A program made the translations under genes and the position numbers. Below the pieces are notes generated by a model that was given only the letters and a program-made list of their open reading frames with translations, was not told the origin of the DNA and ran no database searches. A stretch of DNA of 64,000 nt from Plantago major (taxonomy: Eukaryota > Streptophyta > Magnoliopsida > Lamiales > Plantaginaceae). Location: NCBI GenBank assembly GCA_026545765.1, contig CM048843.1:14971200-15035199 (forward strand), in the 5' to 3' direction. This document shows, one piece after another, positions 26,860 through 41,000 of the stretch; positions within the stretch are counted from its first letter, which is position 1, and the number at the start of each line of letters is the position of its first letter.

Positions 26860-27239
26860 GACCACTCCCATAAGGAGTGGTCTGTGGGAGTGGTCTGAAC
26901 CGCCGCCGTGCACCACGGCGGGCCGTGGTGCTAGCGGGATTGAAATGAAATCACGCCGTCCTAGTTTGTACTGCTGGCCCAATGACTATTTTTTGATTTT
27001 TTAAAATTATTTATAAAACAATAAAATATTAAAGATACACCAACGGCTATATTTTTTCGAGATCTATAAATACAGCCCAATTTCATCTCATTTAACCACA
27101 CTTCAATTTTCTCCATCTTCCTCTCTTAAACTCAAAACGCCTAAATGTATACTCCTAACTCCACTCCACCAAGTCCATTTGATCATCCTACCTACATTTG
27201 TTTGTCTACTAATGGAATGAGGATCAGATACCTGCGTTT

Positions 27240-27717
27240 TTGGAAAGTTACTACGCTCAAAATTCCAACTCCCAAATCCCAAACTCACCACCTGTCCAAA
27301 ATCAAACATTCTACGATACGACCAGCTGTTACAATCCATATGCCCCAGACTACAACTATTATCAACTCGACTCTACACATACACCACCGGAGTCTGTTCC
27401 GGAGACACAATCGGAACCGAAGGGAAAGAAACCTCGCAAGGCCACAAAAAAGGCAGCCACGGGGAAGGAGGAAGATACTGGCCCACGAATTGCGTACTCT
27501 GAGAATGAAGATCGAGCTGTCATCCAGATATTCATGCAGTTAAGCGAAGATGCAACAAAATCCACCAACCGAACATACACAGGGATGTTTGTGAAATTGA
27601 AGCAAATGTGGGATCAAGCAATTACAGATGACAGATGGCAACCCATTTACCGGTCGTACTCCTCTGACTGATAATTCACTTTGTGGTAGATGGACTCTGA
27701 TGAATGAAGATGTTAAC
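27240..27717 (+). pseudogene. PIF/Harbinger ORF1-like (Myb/SANT) protein, N-terminal part
   Basis: Starts MESYYAQNSNSQIPNSPP, then has a basic stretch (KGKKPRKATKKAATGK) and a SANT-like region (AYSENEDRAVIQIFMQLSED, TYTGMFVKLKQMWDQAI). A frame change near 27655 leads to GRTPLTDNSLCGRWTLMNED, which runs into the solo LTR. Such ORF1 proteins bind PIF/Harbinger ends or help nuclear import. It resembles plant proteins annotated as NAM-associated or GST-T3-like. It is dead because of the insertions. Confidence 0.6.
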
Positions 27718-29092
27718 TGAAAGTGCAAGTGTATCAGTTAGTGTTTTCACAACACCAACTGACTGCACAGTATATTGCACTTTAGTTATTATATTTTGCC
27801 TTTATTCACTTTGGTTGGATTCCATGTTGAGTTACTTGTTAAGGATATCAAAGAGGATGAAAGTGCAGGTGTTGTCATGCGGTGTTTTTCCAACACCAGA
27901 CGACAGCACTTTACTGCTGCACTTTTATATTTGATTCGATAATTTCCTTTATTAACCTTAACCTAGTTCCATGGTTTTAGGTTGATTGTGCATGTCTAAA
28001 TAAGTCAAGGGATTCGAAGTTGATGCTTAGGAAGAGTTCGAGCCAAGTAGGAAAACAAATCTGATGGAAAGAGTTATTTCCTTATTAGAGACTAAGATAA
28101 TCTTTGAAGAGAATATTGAGTAGTTATACTTGGGAAGATCTTCTATTATGATCAAGACAAATCTGAATATTCCCAAGTATGTGATTTACCTTTTGGCGGC
28201 TGAAAGAGAAAGGAAAGAGATCGAAGAAGATGAAAAGCGTGTGAAGCAAGAAGAAATAAGGAAAGCAAATATTGCAAGAACAAACACTTTCCTTATTGAA
28301 GAGAAGAGCTTAGGAAAGATCTTATAGAAGATTTCCTAATGAATTCAAGTCAAGATTTCGTGCAGCAAATAGGAACTTACCTTCTGGCTTGTTCATCAAT
28401 GTAAACCTATAAATACAGCCAGAAGTAGTTCATTCAAAGTACGTGAGTTAGAGCAGTCTCCGAGTGTATTTATAACACCTCACGTCTTTGACAGTTTTCT
28501 AGGCTTTGTCTAGTTTTTCTTCTATACTAGGATAGTTAGTTCGATCCAACTGCTTAGTGATTTTTGTAATTCATTATATCATCATAGTGAATTCTTTTGC
28601 CTTGAGGCTCGGAAGGTTATAATATATTAACCTTCTAGAAAACTTACATTGGTGCTCTTACTTTCCGCTGTGATCTTGATTCGTTCAGTAGATTAGTTTA
28701 TGTTTTAGTGTGTTAACTGTTCTGGTTAATACTCTGTTTAATTCAATATATCGAAGACACTTTGTAATAGTGTTCTTAGGTGTACTGAATACACTAATCT
28801 ACTCACAATATACTTCTTAGTGTAAGTTTGATTGTTGTTGAGTTTTTGGGTGTCTGGACTATATGAGTCACCACAGGTTGTTCCAGTATTTTACATACTC
28901 TACCTGACTTCCGTTGTGCTTTATTGTTTATCTATATGAGTTTAATTGTAAACATGTTTAGTATTTTGAAGACATCTAGGATCTGTTCTGTCATGTCTAA
29001 TCCAGTGTATCAGAGACATTAAGTCATAGCGTTCTTTGGTATATTGGATACACTGGTCCATTAGGTACCAAATTCCGGTCCATACATTTTCA
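27718..29092 (+). mobile_element. Solo LTR
   Basis: 1375 bp beginning TG and ending CA, with the 5-bp duplication TTAAC on both sides (27713-27717 and 29093-29097). It has a TATA-like box (CTATAAATA) near 28410. No internal coding part is present, consistent with LTR-LTR recombination. The left end holds two tandem hairpin units (27720-27785 and 27858-27932). The superfamily is not resolved. Confidence 0.7.
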
Positions 29093-29390
29093 TTAACTAC
29101 TTCGTCTCATATTATGATGAGGCAAACTAGCGAAGAAAATCTACAAACAGAAACATGGTAAATTCCAGAATCTTCATTGTTGTCAAGCAATGAGGACCTA
29201 TCCGTTGTGGCAATCCCACATGAATTTCAAGAGCACACCGACGAAAAGTTTCAGGTCGGCACCTCGTCAAGGTGGAGATACAGTTAATGATGCTATCCCA
29301 GTGGAGGAAAGTGGTGGGAACGGGAGCAAACTAGTTTTCAAATTCAGTGACGATGGGAGTGAAGCTCTATCGAAGTGCCCTATAGGTCTT
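29093..29390 (+). pseudogene. PIF ORF1-like middle part
   Basis: Between the solo LTR and the hAT-like edge. Readable pieces include FKSTPTKSFRSAPRQGG and SEALSKCPIG, as in the Ser/Pro-rich linker of ORF1/NAM-like proteins. It continues after the insertion at about 45240. Confidence 0.4.
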
Positions 29391-29577
29391 GCAGGGGGGG
29401 GGGTATTTGCGGGTATTTATAAAAAAAATCAAACCAACCCGACTATGGCGGGTGATTATTTTTCCAACCCGCAACGGTTCGGGTGATAATAATAGCGGGT
29501 GGATAGGCGGATGATGAAGTACCACTTTCACATAAATAGTTTCTTAGTTTATATATGAAATTACCTAGTTTTACTGC

Positions 29578-29579
<2 letters not shown>

Positions 29580-29654
<75 letters not shown>

Positions 29655-29680
29655 CTATATATATATATATATATATATAT
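29580..29680. repeat. (TA)n microsatellite
   Basis: About 100 bp of nearly pure TA dinucleotides, ending about 40 bp left of the Sirevirus insertion point. Confidence 0.95.
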
Positions 29681-29718
29681 TTCATTGACAAGTACTGTAA
29701 TTCATTTCACATATATAC

Positions 29719-31136
29719 TGTTAGGAATATCTGTTAGTATTTTGATCATTCATCACATGTTCTTATCTTTGCCAGAAAGGTGATTAAGTACTCTTAGTTC
29801 ACTTGAACATTGTAAAAGAGGAAATCACTGAGTATGATTAGTCTAGTAAATCTTGTATTAGGATTATAGGTCTCTGAATGTAATTTTTATTTCCAAGAAG
29901 ACCATGAAAATCAATCCTAGCAATGGAGCTTTTTCTGAAGATTACAAGACCGGAGATTGCACAAGATTTATGAAGACACCAAGGTTTAGTCTCACTCGGA
30001 AAGACTATGTCCTTAATCCTTTCTTAAGTGCATTTAGTTACTTTTGAAACATGATTCTGGAACATATGACATCATGAGTATGGAGCATACAAGCCATCAG
30101 AAAGGCTCATGTATCCGTTAAGACTAAATGACAATGAACAGTACTATGCATTAAATGCATCGGCAGAAATGCTGCAAAAAGCAAGTCCTCTATGAAGCAA
30201 GAGATAGTGACCTCTGAGTACATAGTTCAAGATATAAACGGATATAATTTGATAGAGAGCACAACGGATACAATTCAAACGCCTCTCAAATTTATCTATA
30301 TATATCACACACTTAGATGCTTGAAGAACATACCTTAGAACGCTCTATCTTGCAAACTTACCATAAAGCAAAGTATTCTCTCAAGCACTCTACTACCCTT
30401 TCTGAAAGCTTTCTGTTGCTTGAAGAATCACTAGTAGTTCTAAGTTGTCCTGAACCTTAACAAGAGATTGTTATTCGTGAAAGAGTTGAACTATCAGATA
30501 ACCTTTCAAGCTCATTCTCGAAGCGGACATCAATTACTTGGGTCGATAAAGAAGCGATTGCCATTTTGAACAAGTGTATTAAGTAGTCTTGTTCTATTAG
30601 GCTCTCTGGAAACATAAGCGAAAAGTTATACAAGAAGCCTCTCGACAAACCTTATAACCAACACCATCAAGGTGGAGTAGAGGAAGTACTTGATTTGGGA
30701 AATGGGGAATAACTCAAGGTTATCTGAGTAGAGGAAGTACTTAGCTCTAGGAGCTGGGGAATAACTCAGGGGGAACATTTGGTTGGGAACCATTTGTTTA
30801 GGAATCTTAGAATAGGATTATTGTAAGGTGAACTCAATTATCTGTTCTAGTGAATTCTAGGTCTCAGAAAGACCGAAGTGGTTTAGTTGGAGGATTACGC
30901 CACCTCCAGATACCACTATACTTGCTGTGTTACTTACCTTTCTGTATTTATCTTTCAGCAAAGTACACACACTTACTTATTGTTTCTGCACTTACCTATC
31001 TTAAAGTCTTCTACGCTCTGAATTTAAGTATCAGAAACCCCCCGGTTTCTGAGAAACTTTGTTTATCGACAAAGTTTAAAAGACTATTCACCCCCCCCCC
31101 CTCTAGTCTTTTACTTTGCCGTTATCTGGACCAACA
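29719..31136 (+). repeat. 5' LTR of the Sirevirus fossil
   Basis: Starts TGTTAGGAATATCTGTTAG and ends GTTATCTGGACCAACA. A near-identical partner is at 43636-45057. A poly-C run lies close to its right end. Confidence 0.92.
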
Positions 31137-31138
31137 AG

Positions 31139-31150
31139 TGGTATCAGAGC
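31139..31150 (+). other. Primer-binding site of the Sirevirus fossil
   Basis: TGGTATCAGAGC, complementary to the 3' end of initiator tRNA-Met, two bases after the 5' LTR. This is typical of Copia elements. Confidence 0.85.
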
Positions 31151-31249
31151 AGGAGGTTCCCAAGCCTTCTGCACTGAACCTAGATCCCCAGATAGGTGAA
31201 GAAACTTTTTCCCTTTCTGAGGACTATATAATTTGTGTGTTAAGTGCGC

Positions 31250-33750
31250 AGGAATGTCTCTGAGTGATGCACCCGTTCTGAAGCCAGAAAAGTACGAGAA
31301 ATGGAAGAACAACATGATGCTCCATCTGGAGGCCATTAGTGATGAGATGATCTATGTCATCAATGAAGGGCCTATTAAAATCAGACAACTTAAACAAGTT
31401 ACTGAGGTGTCTGATGGAAGAAAAGCCTCAGACAAAGAAGATGAAAGCGAGGATACGACTGCTAGTGATAGTGGTCGTGTTGCTCGTGGAAGCATTATGT
31501 ATGAAGACAAGCCAAGAGCTCGGACATCGAAGATGCCAAGAGACATGATTGGATGGTCAAGCTCGTAATATAATCATCAGATCGACACCTAAGCACATAC
31601 GATTATGGCGGGGTGCTAAAAGCAGCGAAGTTGCACAGCAATTGATTGAAGAAATCTATGCCGGAACTGAGAAAACCAAAGAAAACAAGTTCGAAGTTCT
31701 TAAATTGAAGTTCCAAAACTTCAAGCAAGGTCCCACTGAAACTCTGGAAGAACTTGATTTTAGGTTTACTACTCTTATGAGTGATATGGCTGCACTTGGT
31801 GAAAGCAACAGATACTCCCAGCCAGAATAGATTAAGACTATTGTCAGAAGTCTCAATCACAACTGGGAACACACTAAATTCTTTTATTTCAACCAAGGAA
31901 TGCCAAATATTACTCCATTAGAGCTCTTCTCTCATCTTGTTACTGTAGATTATGAGACAACTCAGAGAGAATAAACAGCTGAGAAGTTGCAAAGTGTTGC
32001 TCTAGTCTCTCAAGGTACTTCTGAAAAGAAAGATACCAAAGACGCATCTGAAGAAAATGCTCTTGCAGTAAGACACATGAATAAATTTGTGAGTCAAGAG
32101 ATTGAGAGAAGAAAAGCTAAAGAAAAGCTGAAAAAGCATCTTGGCCCAAACTATCATCAGTACAAGAACATTCAACTAAACAACTCTCTGAAGACCCCCA
32201 TTCAGAAAGGTGTTAGTACTGAATCAGCAGAGATAGGAAATGATATCTGCTTCTTTTGTCAAAAGCCTGGTCACTTCAAGAGAGATTGCCCTGCTTTAAA
32301 CGAGCTCAAGACATATGACAAGAAGGACAGAAGAAATTACAAAAGAAATCAAAGGGCCTTACTGACTGAAGAAAGGAAGAAGATTCAAATCCAACTTGAT
32401 GCTCTAGATATTGAGATAGATTCTGAAGATGGAGATTCAGATAACTCAAACCTACCATCACCAGAATTGTGTGGAATCACCCACGACTTCGGCCTTAAGA
32501 AGAATGAAATGTGTGGAGTTGTTGAGATTGCTGGTCCAGACATCTCCAACATTGAAATGTGTCTTATGGCTGATGAGGTAACAAACATTTCACAATTTCT
32601 GTACTACGAGAGTGATGATGGAATTGAGGATCTGGAGTTAATCAGGAGTGAATTGGATCGTTATGAGAAAGAATTTCTGGAAGTACAATCCAAAACCAGA
32701 ATTCTAGAGGAAAGCAAAGAAACTCTTGAAAAAGAGGTTTCTGAGCTAACCAGGGTATCTGAGAACAAGAGCGCTGAAATAGCCCTTCTGAAAAATCAGA
32801 TATCTGAAAATGAAAATTTTCACAAACTAGCCTTGGATGAACTTAATAAGAAAATGATAAAGGCTTTACGAGAATGAGGAACTTGAAGAAAGAGCTATCC
32901 TTCCAATCTTATGCAAAGGCTAGTGACACTCTCACTGAGGTTCAATCATATCTAAGAGATCCCTCTGAGAAAGGTGGACTTGGACTTGATGAACAATCGA
33001 GTAATTCATCTCCTCTGAAGAAGAGTGATGAAAGGTTGACCTTTGTAAAAAGTCAACAGAATGGTTCTTCAACCACCTATAGCATTGGTCAGAAAGCTAA
33101 GGTAGTTGACAAATGAAAAGGAGTAGCAACCCAACCTTTGAAAGAACAACAAGTTCACAAGAAATTTGTGGGTGAAGCTTCTGAAAAGAAATACAACCCT
33201 CAGACATGTAGCCATCTACATTGCCATATTACTAGGAAAGGAAGAATTGCTGGAATAGGCAAATTCTCTACTGTACCATTTTATGAAAATAAAGACGGTA
33301 CAGAAACTAGTAAGGCTTCTGAAGACCGCATTCAGAAAGCCAAAGGTGTTCGAAATGGCATTGGCTATCGTGCTATTGGAAAAGTCCTTTTACAACAATA
33401 TAAGGAAGGACAAGAACAATGGCGCAAGGCTGATATTGCACATAGCAATAAACAGAAGTGGAAGAAATCTCAAACCACTGAAAAACTAAATGCCAACGCT
33501 AGAAGGAACCTGGCCAGAAAGGCTAAGTTTGCTGAAAAACAATCCCAGAAACCTAGGGTCCAGAAAGCACCAAAAGGAAAACCTAGAAAGACCTCAAGAA
33601 GGAAGATTGAGATCAAAATTACTGATTCTATTGTTTCTCCTTCTGATAAAGTTAGACAAAAACAAACTCCCAAGAAATTCACTAAAATGTGGATTCCTAC
33701 TGGAAGAATGTTTAGTCTAAGTGGTTCTATCTCTGAGGCAAGAACCTAAC
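31250..33750 (+). other. Gag region of the Sirevirus fossil
   Basis: Gag-like part (KPEKYEKWKNNMMLHLEAI) and a CCHC zinc knuckle (CFFCQKPGHFKRDC, near 32250-32290), followed by an acidic, coiled-coil-rich and then basic stretch. Several breaks; not functional as it stands. Confidence 0.8.
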
Positions 33751-33769
33751 TCCTGTTTCCTGTTTTGTG

Positions 33770-36700
33770 CGTAACTCTTGGACTAAGGCTCAATGGCTAT
33801 TTGATAGTGGATGCGGAAAGCACATGACGGAGACAAAGCAAATCCGTCAACTACAAAGCTTGCAACAATGGACCGGACATCAGTTCTTTGGAGGAGAATT
33901 AAATCCCTCTCTGGGATTTGACAACGTCAAATTGGGATCCTTAACAATTACTGACGTATTACATGTTAAGGGTTTGAAATACAATCTATTTAGCATGAGC
34001 CAGTTTGCAGACAAGGGATTTACTATGAAATTTAAAGCAAAATATTACAAACTTATTGCCAATGAGTCAAAGCAGACAGTCTTGGTTGCTCGACGGAAAG
34101 GTAGTCTTTATGTTGCCGATTGGGCATCTGCCACAACTGAAGAATGTCTCATGGTGAGTCAATCTGGTCACACAGAAGAGCACTGGTTATGGCACAAAAG
34201 AATGAGTCACTTGAATTTCAAAACTCTGAACAAACTTGCCAAGAAAGAGTTAGTGGTTGGCCTTCCCAAAACATCTTTCAGAAAGGATGGTATCTGTTCT
34301 GCCTGTCAGATGGGGAAACAATCTAAGATCTCTTTCAAGTCCAAAATCAGACATTCTAGTATTAGACCACTGCAATTATTACACATGGATCTTTTTGAAT
34401 CATCTGTAACTAGTTATGCAGGAAAGAAGTATGGTCTTGTTGTTGTAGATGACTTCTCAAGATTTACTTGGGTTGTCTTTCTGAAGCATAAATCTGATGC
34501 TAGGGTGGAGATACCAAACTTGCTAAATAAGCTCGAAGTCATGAAAAATGACAAGGTATCTGCAATCAGAACATACCATGGTACTGAATTTGTCAACCAG
34601 TACATAAAGGAGTTTTGTACCAGTAAAGGTATACAACATCAACTTTCCTCTGTAAGAACACCACAACAAAATGGTGTTGCAGAAAGGAAAAATAGAACCC
34701 TAAAAGAAGCAGCAAGGACAATGCTGGCTGACACTGAAATAAGTGAAGTTTATTGGGTTGAAGCTGTAAACACAGCATGCTATACTCAGAACAGATGTTT
34801 GATAAACAAACACCATGACAAGACCCCTTATGAGCTCTTGGTTGGTAGACCCCCTAATATTAAACATCTGAAAGTGTTTGGTTGTAGATGTTTTGTTCTT
34901 AACAATGGAAAAGAGTATCTAAGAACATTTCAACCAAAGGCAGATGAAGGAGTGTTTCTTGGTTATTCTATGAATAGCAGAGCTTCTGAGTTCTGACAAA
35001 AGAACAAAGAAGAATGTAGAATCAGTTCATGTTGTATTCTATGAAGAAAGCAAGAAATCACCCCTTGATGATGAACTCTCAGAAAGGTTCAAGGAACTAA
35101 TGTTAAAGGATTCTGAAGAAGAACCCTCAGAAAGGAAAAACATCATTATGGAAAGAGAGGATGACTCTGACGAAGAAAAGCATGAAATGCCTAGTAACAA
35201 CCAGATGATTCTCAGACATGATGAAGAATTTCCTATGAAAATTCCTGAAATGGAAACTGAAGATGTTCATCAAAGAGCTAATTCTGGAAATGACCTCTCT
35301 GACAGGCATGTCCCAGAAAGCCCTCACACTGAGCAAGTGTCAGACATTCAACGCCCTCCTGTGGTACAAAATGTCATAGATACTGAAGAAGTATCAAGTC
35401 ATAATCATAGTGATTCACATTCAAATCACATAGATGTTGACCCTACTAGCCCCAAACCCATGATGAGATGGATCAAGGATCATCCTGCAAAGGATGTGAT
35501 TGGAACAATCAATCAAGGTGTTAGGACTAGGAGAGCAATAGCCGAAAATGCTAATTCTCTCTTTGGATGTTTCATCTCAAACATTGAACCTAAAACTATT
35601 GAAGAAGCATTAAGAGACCAAGACTGGATCTCTGCAATGCAAGAAGAGTTGGATCAGTTTGAAAGAAACAAAGTCTGGAAACTAGTTCCATTTGTAGAAG
35701 GAATATCTATGATTTGAACCAAGTGGGTTTTCAGAAACAAGATGAATGAATCTGGTGAAATAACCAGAAACAAAGCAAGGTTGGTTGCCAAGGGATTCAC
35801 CCAGACTGAAGGTTTAGATTTTGATGAGTCATATGCACCAGTTGCCAGATTGGATGCAATAAGACTCTTCTAGCCTTTGCAGCTCATAAAGACTTTAAAG
35901 TTTATCAGATGGATGTCAAAAGTGCATTCTTGAATGGTGAACTTGCTGAGGAAGTCTATGTTGAACAACCACCTGGTTTTGATGTTTCCTCAGAAAGTAG
36001 AATGGTCTATAAACTACAGAAAGCTCTATATGGACTGAAACAGGCTCCAAGAGCATGGTATGATACTTTGGCCAAATACCTTCTGGAAAGTGGTTTCAAG
36101 AAATGTGAAGTTGATAAAACTTTATTTACCTTAAATCATGATGGGAAACTGCTCTTAGTTCAAGTATATGTTGATGACATTATATTTGGATCTAAGGACA
36201 AGCAAATTTGTGATGACTTTGCAAATCTCATGAAAAATAAGTTTGAGATGAGCATGATGGGAGAATTGAACTATTTCCTAGGATTGCAAGTCAAGCAACT
36301 CAATGATGGAATATTCATTAGTCAGACAAAGTATGCAAAAGACATGCTCACAAAGTTCAAACTTAAGCCCTCTGAAAAGAATGCTAAGATACCTATGAGC
36401 ATAGGAACCAAAATGACCTATACTGAATCAGATAAGAGTGTTGAAGAACACAAGTATAGGAAATTAATAGGTTCACTACTTTACCTTCGCAAGACGGATA
36501 TTCAATATGCAGTTGGAGTGTGTGCTAGATTTCAAACAAATCCAATGCAATCACACTACAACATTGCTATGAAAGTATTAAGGTATGTGAAAGGTACAGT
36601 AAATGTAGGTTTGTGGTATCCTAAAGAAGGTGGATTGAGTTTGGCTGGTTACTCAGATGCTGACTATGCTGGATCAATGCTTGATAGGAAAAGTACCTCA

Positions 36701-37115
36701 GGAACTTGTCAGTTTCTGGGAACAAGATTTATCTCATGGTCTAGCAAGAAGCAAAACTCAATTGTAACTTCTACCACAGAGGCTGAATATATTGCTGCTG
36801 GTTGTTGTGCAACACAAATTCTGTGGATTCAACAACAACTCAGAGACTATGGACTCAATGAAGAGAAAACTCCTATTTTCTGTGACAACACAAGTGCTAT
36901 TGCAATCACACAAAATCCCAAGTTCCATGCCAGAACAAAGCACATTGATGTTAGACACCACTTCATCAGAGACCATGTTGAAAAAGGCAATATAGAGATA
37001 CTCAAGATTGGCACAGAAGACCAACTTGCAGATATCTTCACCAAGCCCCTACAAGAAAGCCGGTTCTTGACCTTAAGACATAATCTTGGATTGATGGAGT
37101 TGCCTAAGGACTGAA
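33770..37115 (+). other. Pol region of the Sirevirus fossil
   Basis: In order: a protease-like start (WLFDSGCGKHMT), pre-integrase (HKRMSHLNFKTLNKLAKK), integrase core (about 34360-34800), Copia reverse transcriptase ([29 protein letters not shown]) and RNase H ([11 protein letters not shown], about 36640-37010). Integrase before RT identifies Copia. A few breaks. Confidence 0.88.
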
Positions 37116-38029
37116 AAATGTCCTGAATCTCTAAAGTCTGAGTAAGCAAAGAAGCAGGTCTCTGAGAACATGCTCTCAGAAAGCCAAGTTGTTAAGAAGT
37201 GTTACAAAGGTTTCTGAGTAGCAACACTCAGAAAAGCAAAACATTTCTGGAACGGGTATCCAGAAAGGCAAAGGTTGGTACACACTCAATGAGTAAATAA
37301 GACTAGAACTTACTTACTAAGAGTGGGTCAAATACATTCAAACAACTGAAGTTTCTAATTCTTGAATTCAGGAAACCATTTAGTCATAAAGAGAAAAGAC
37401 ACACAAAGCCCAAAAGGTATAAGTTCTGAAAGTCAAATATGTCCAATGTCTTGTATTTTTACCATTTTCATGATAAACAATATATAGATAAGGACTTGAC
37501 ATTCAGAATGATAAGCTTAAACGATCAAAGTGTTCTCACTCTTTACTTAGTGACACAATGAATGTAGCATTTTAAAAATCCATCAAGTCGGCACATTACC
37601 ATTTGTTGATTGATATCATTACAAGATATTCAATATAAGCCCTTGATGTGTAAACGTTTGATCTCAACGGCTGAGATTAAAACAAAGCAAGTAATGTCTG
37701 TTTAGAAATTCAGACGTGGCCCACTAAGCATTTAATGAGAAACGTGTGTGATACCACTTTATGCAGAATCTGAACACACATTCATACTCAGTTATATGTA
37801 TGTTGTATCTATATCGTTTATACGCTATATTTATAGGAATTGGGCAAAAGACAAACACTTTTACCAAATCCAAAATTTCATACTTGCATCAAAATAGCAA
37901 AACCTCTCAAGTTTTACGCAAAACTTACGCAACTCAACTTCTTGTGCTTAGTCTTCTGAAAAGATAGACTAATCTCAATTACTTGTGCAAAATCCTTCTG
38001 CAAAACCACCTATTCAAAACTTTATATAA
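37116..38029 (+). other. Spacer between pol and the env-like region
   Basis: Non-coding AT-rich part of the Sirevirus fossil. It includes repeated TCTCAGAAAGCC-like stretches. No gene seen. Confidence 0.5.
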
Positions 38030-41000
38030 AGAGATGGCACCCAAGAAGATGACCACCAAGAACCCTAAGGCCGGATCATCTACTCCTGCTGAAAAGCAAG
38101 GAGGAAAAGAACTTAAGGTGTTGAATAAACGCCTTCTGGGAGATTTCACCCCTTCGGACTGGAACCCTAGTCATAAAATGAATTGGAGAGCATTCTTAGT
38201 GAAGAAATATGTACCAGCAGTTATACCTTCAAAACCATAAAGGAAACTGATATTGGGGATATTGAAGAATTCCCATATCTACAGGTTTTTATCTGCTGCA
38301 CCCAGTGGCCTATCCACACTGAATGTACTGGAGTTCTACAACAACTCCAAAATCTTCACAAAGGTTGTGAATGATAAAGAAGAAAAGTACATGCAGACTG
38401 AAGTCCAAGGACAAGAAATTGTTCTTGACTGCAAGGCTTTCTGCAAATTGTTCCGATTGAAAAATCGAGGAACTATTGACGATATCAACATCAAGGACGC
38501 CTTAATGATTCAAGGCGTCAAAGAACTTTTTGAGGCGATCCAGTTGGAAAATGCAAAAGGTTGCCCAAGAGACTTTATTCTGAAAGCTATCAGAACAAGT
38601 CATCTTCAGAAACACTGGAGTACTTTGGCTCTCATCCTGGTCCGTTGCTTTGATGGCAACAAAGGTGGAGTAGACCAGATAAGTATGGAGAGATGGATGA
38701 TGATGCATCTTCTGAACCAGAAGAATGAAGGAAGGGGACCCACTTCAATTGGGGGAAGTACGCCTTCAACAAATTCCTTGGACATATTGAGGAATTTGAG
38801 CCCAAAATCATCAATGGCCTTGCTGAGCCAAAAGCCAATATGCACTTTGGTCTCAGGATATGTTACATTCTGGAAACCATGGGGATTACTCTTAGAGAGA
38901 AACAAGAAATCCCAGTCACCAACTCCCTTTTCAGACATGCCTTTGAAGAAAAGGAGAGAATTGTTGCTGAGCAAGTACTCAGAAAGGCTGAAGAAACTAC
39001 ACAGCAAGGTGAGGAGGTTTCTGAGCAAGCTTAAGATAAACCCCCAGCTGCCAAAAGAAAAATGGCTCAAGGCAAAAGGACCTCCAAGTCCATAAACATT
39101 CAAGAGGCACAACCTTCTGGAGACAAGGTCTCAGAAGATGTTATTGCCGAAAAGCGGTTCGAAGCCCCAAAATCACGAATGCGCAGTAACTCTCGAGATG
39201 ATAGAAATATCATAGATGGGTCTGCGCCAACACAGAACAGTGATTCTGAGGACGATGAAGTAATCGCAACAGTGCTCAAAAGATATAAGCTTGAGACCCA
39301 AGGAGGAGTATCAAACTTAGCTCTTCAGAAAGATAAGAGCCCCTACGCCAGGAAGAAGAAGGCTGGTGAGGAAGATAGAATGATGGAAGATACCGACATT
39401 GCTTCCACATTCACAATACCAAACTTCAATATTCTCAAGAAAACCTGTTCTTAACAGGTTCCTCGAGAGAGCTCAACTCTCGAAGGGATCAAACTGAGAT
39501 GGAGACTCAGAATGATACTACAGAGGAGAACAACAATGAGCACAGAGAGACTGTGGATTCACCACAAGTCCAAAAGATCAATGATCAGCCTGACTCTTTT
39601 CAGGTAGCAAAAGTAGTTTTATATCTAACTTGTCGACATTTCAATGTTAACTTGTTACTCATAAGCTTCATTTTGTTACAGGCCATATTGGAGACAAACT
39701 TTTAGGGGGAAGTTAATTTGTCCACCCTTCTGAATGAAGAAGAGGTTTCTCCAAACTCAGAACAACAAGAAGAGCCTGTTCTACAGGTAGCTGAGTTATC
39801 TCTGAATAAGAAATAGCTTGCTTGAAAAATTAATATCTTGTGTTCTAAATTTCTTTTTGTCTTACTTTAGGCTCTAACTGAGGAAGTAGTGGTGGAAGGA
39901 CCAACACTCCAAAACCAAGAAAATCCAGAAGCTGAAAAGCTTTCTGAAGAAGCATTTACTGAGCCTTCTGATGAGAAGGTAAGCACTCAGTAATAATCTT
40001 CTTCAAGAATGCTCTGGAAATCCCACTACTAAATCTCTTATGTTTGTTCTTACAGGCTCAGTTAGAAGAACAATTGGAAGGAGAAAAATTCTTGAAAACT
40101 CCTCCAATAGAAACTGAAACTGCTGAACAAGCAGTATCTGAAGAAAAGATTCCAGAAACCCCCAAGGTTTATGAGAAAGATGCCACTGAGCTTCCTCACT
40201 TGGAAGTAAGTGAAGTCTCAGAAAGTATTTTTCCACTTATCTTTTCTGATAACAAGTTTCTAAACATATTTGATTCTATTTCTCAGGTTCAATCAGAAAG
40301 AAAGGATGTTGAGGATCAGACTCCTCCTCACAACCAGGTATCTGAGGCCTCTGTGCCCAAACAAGCTGAAGTCCAAGCAAATGAGCCTAGTGTTTCTACA
40401 CAGGTATGCTCAGAAAGCTTACGTTTGCACACAGATACCAACTCAAGTGGTTTGAACAAAACTAACTTGATCCCTTTCTTTCAGGCTCAAAGTTTTGTGC
40501 CAGTTGATTTACTCAAAGCTTTCCAGAAGCACACTCTCAAGAAACATCTAAAGTGCTTGCATAATGGTAAACTTCGTAAAGGTGACCTTTACGAAATAGC
40601 ACGAGTAATCGACGTCCCAGAAAAGAGAGCAATAGCCCTAAATCTGGAAGACTACATCCATGCATTGTTCCCAACAGAGTCTTATTCTTTTGCCAATCTG
40701 ATGCATGAAGACTTCACTCATGAAGTAGCACAAAAACTTCTAGCAGATTTCAAAACTGCGGATGCTCAAACCCAAGAGCAGATGGTAACCCATCCTGCAT
40801 TGCCTAGTAAGCTCACTACTTACCCAGCTGAGCAAGAAGAAGTGAATGGGAGAATGATTACATTCCCAAATGTGATCAACTTGATTTCAGAAGATGAAGA
40901 AGAAATGGACGAGAATGATTATCAAGTACCCCCTTCTGAGCATCCAAGTCAAGAAAACAAGAAGGATGATGATGATGATGATGATCAGAATGATGATCCC

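Noticed and set aside
29555-29737. Open frames through the TA microsatellite
   Set aside because: They are only Ile/Tyr repeats from TA dinucleotides, open in several frames.
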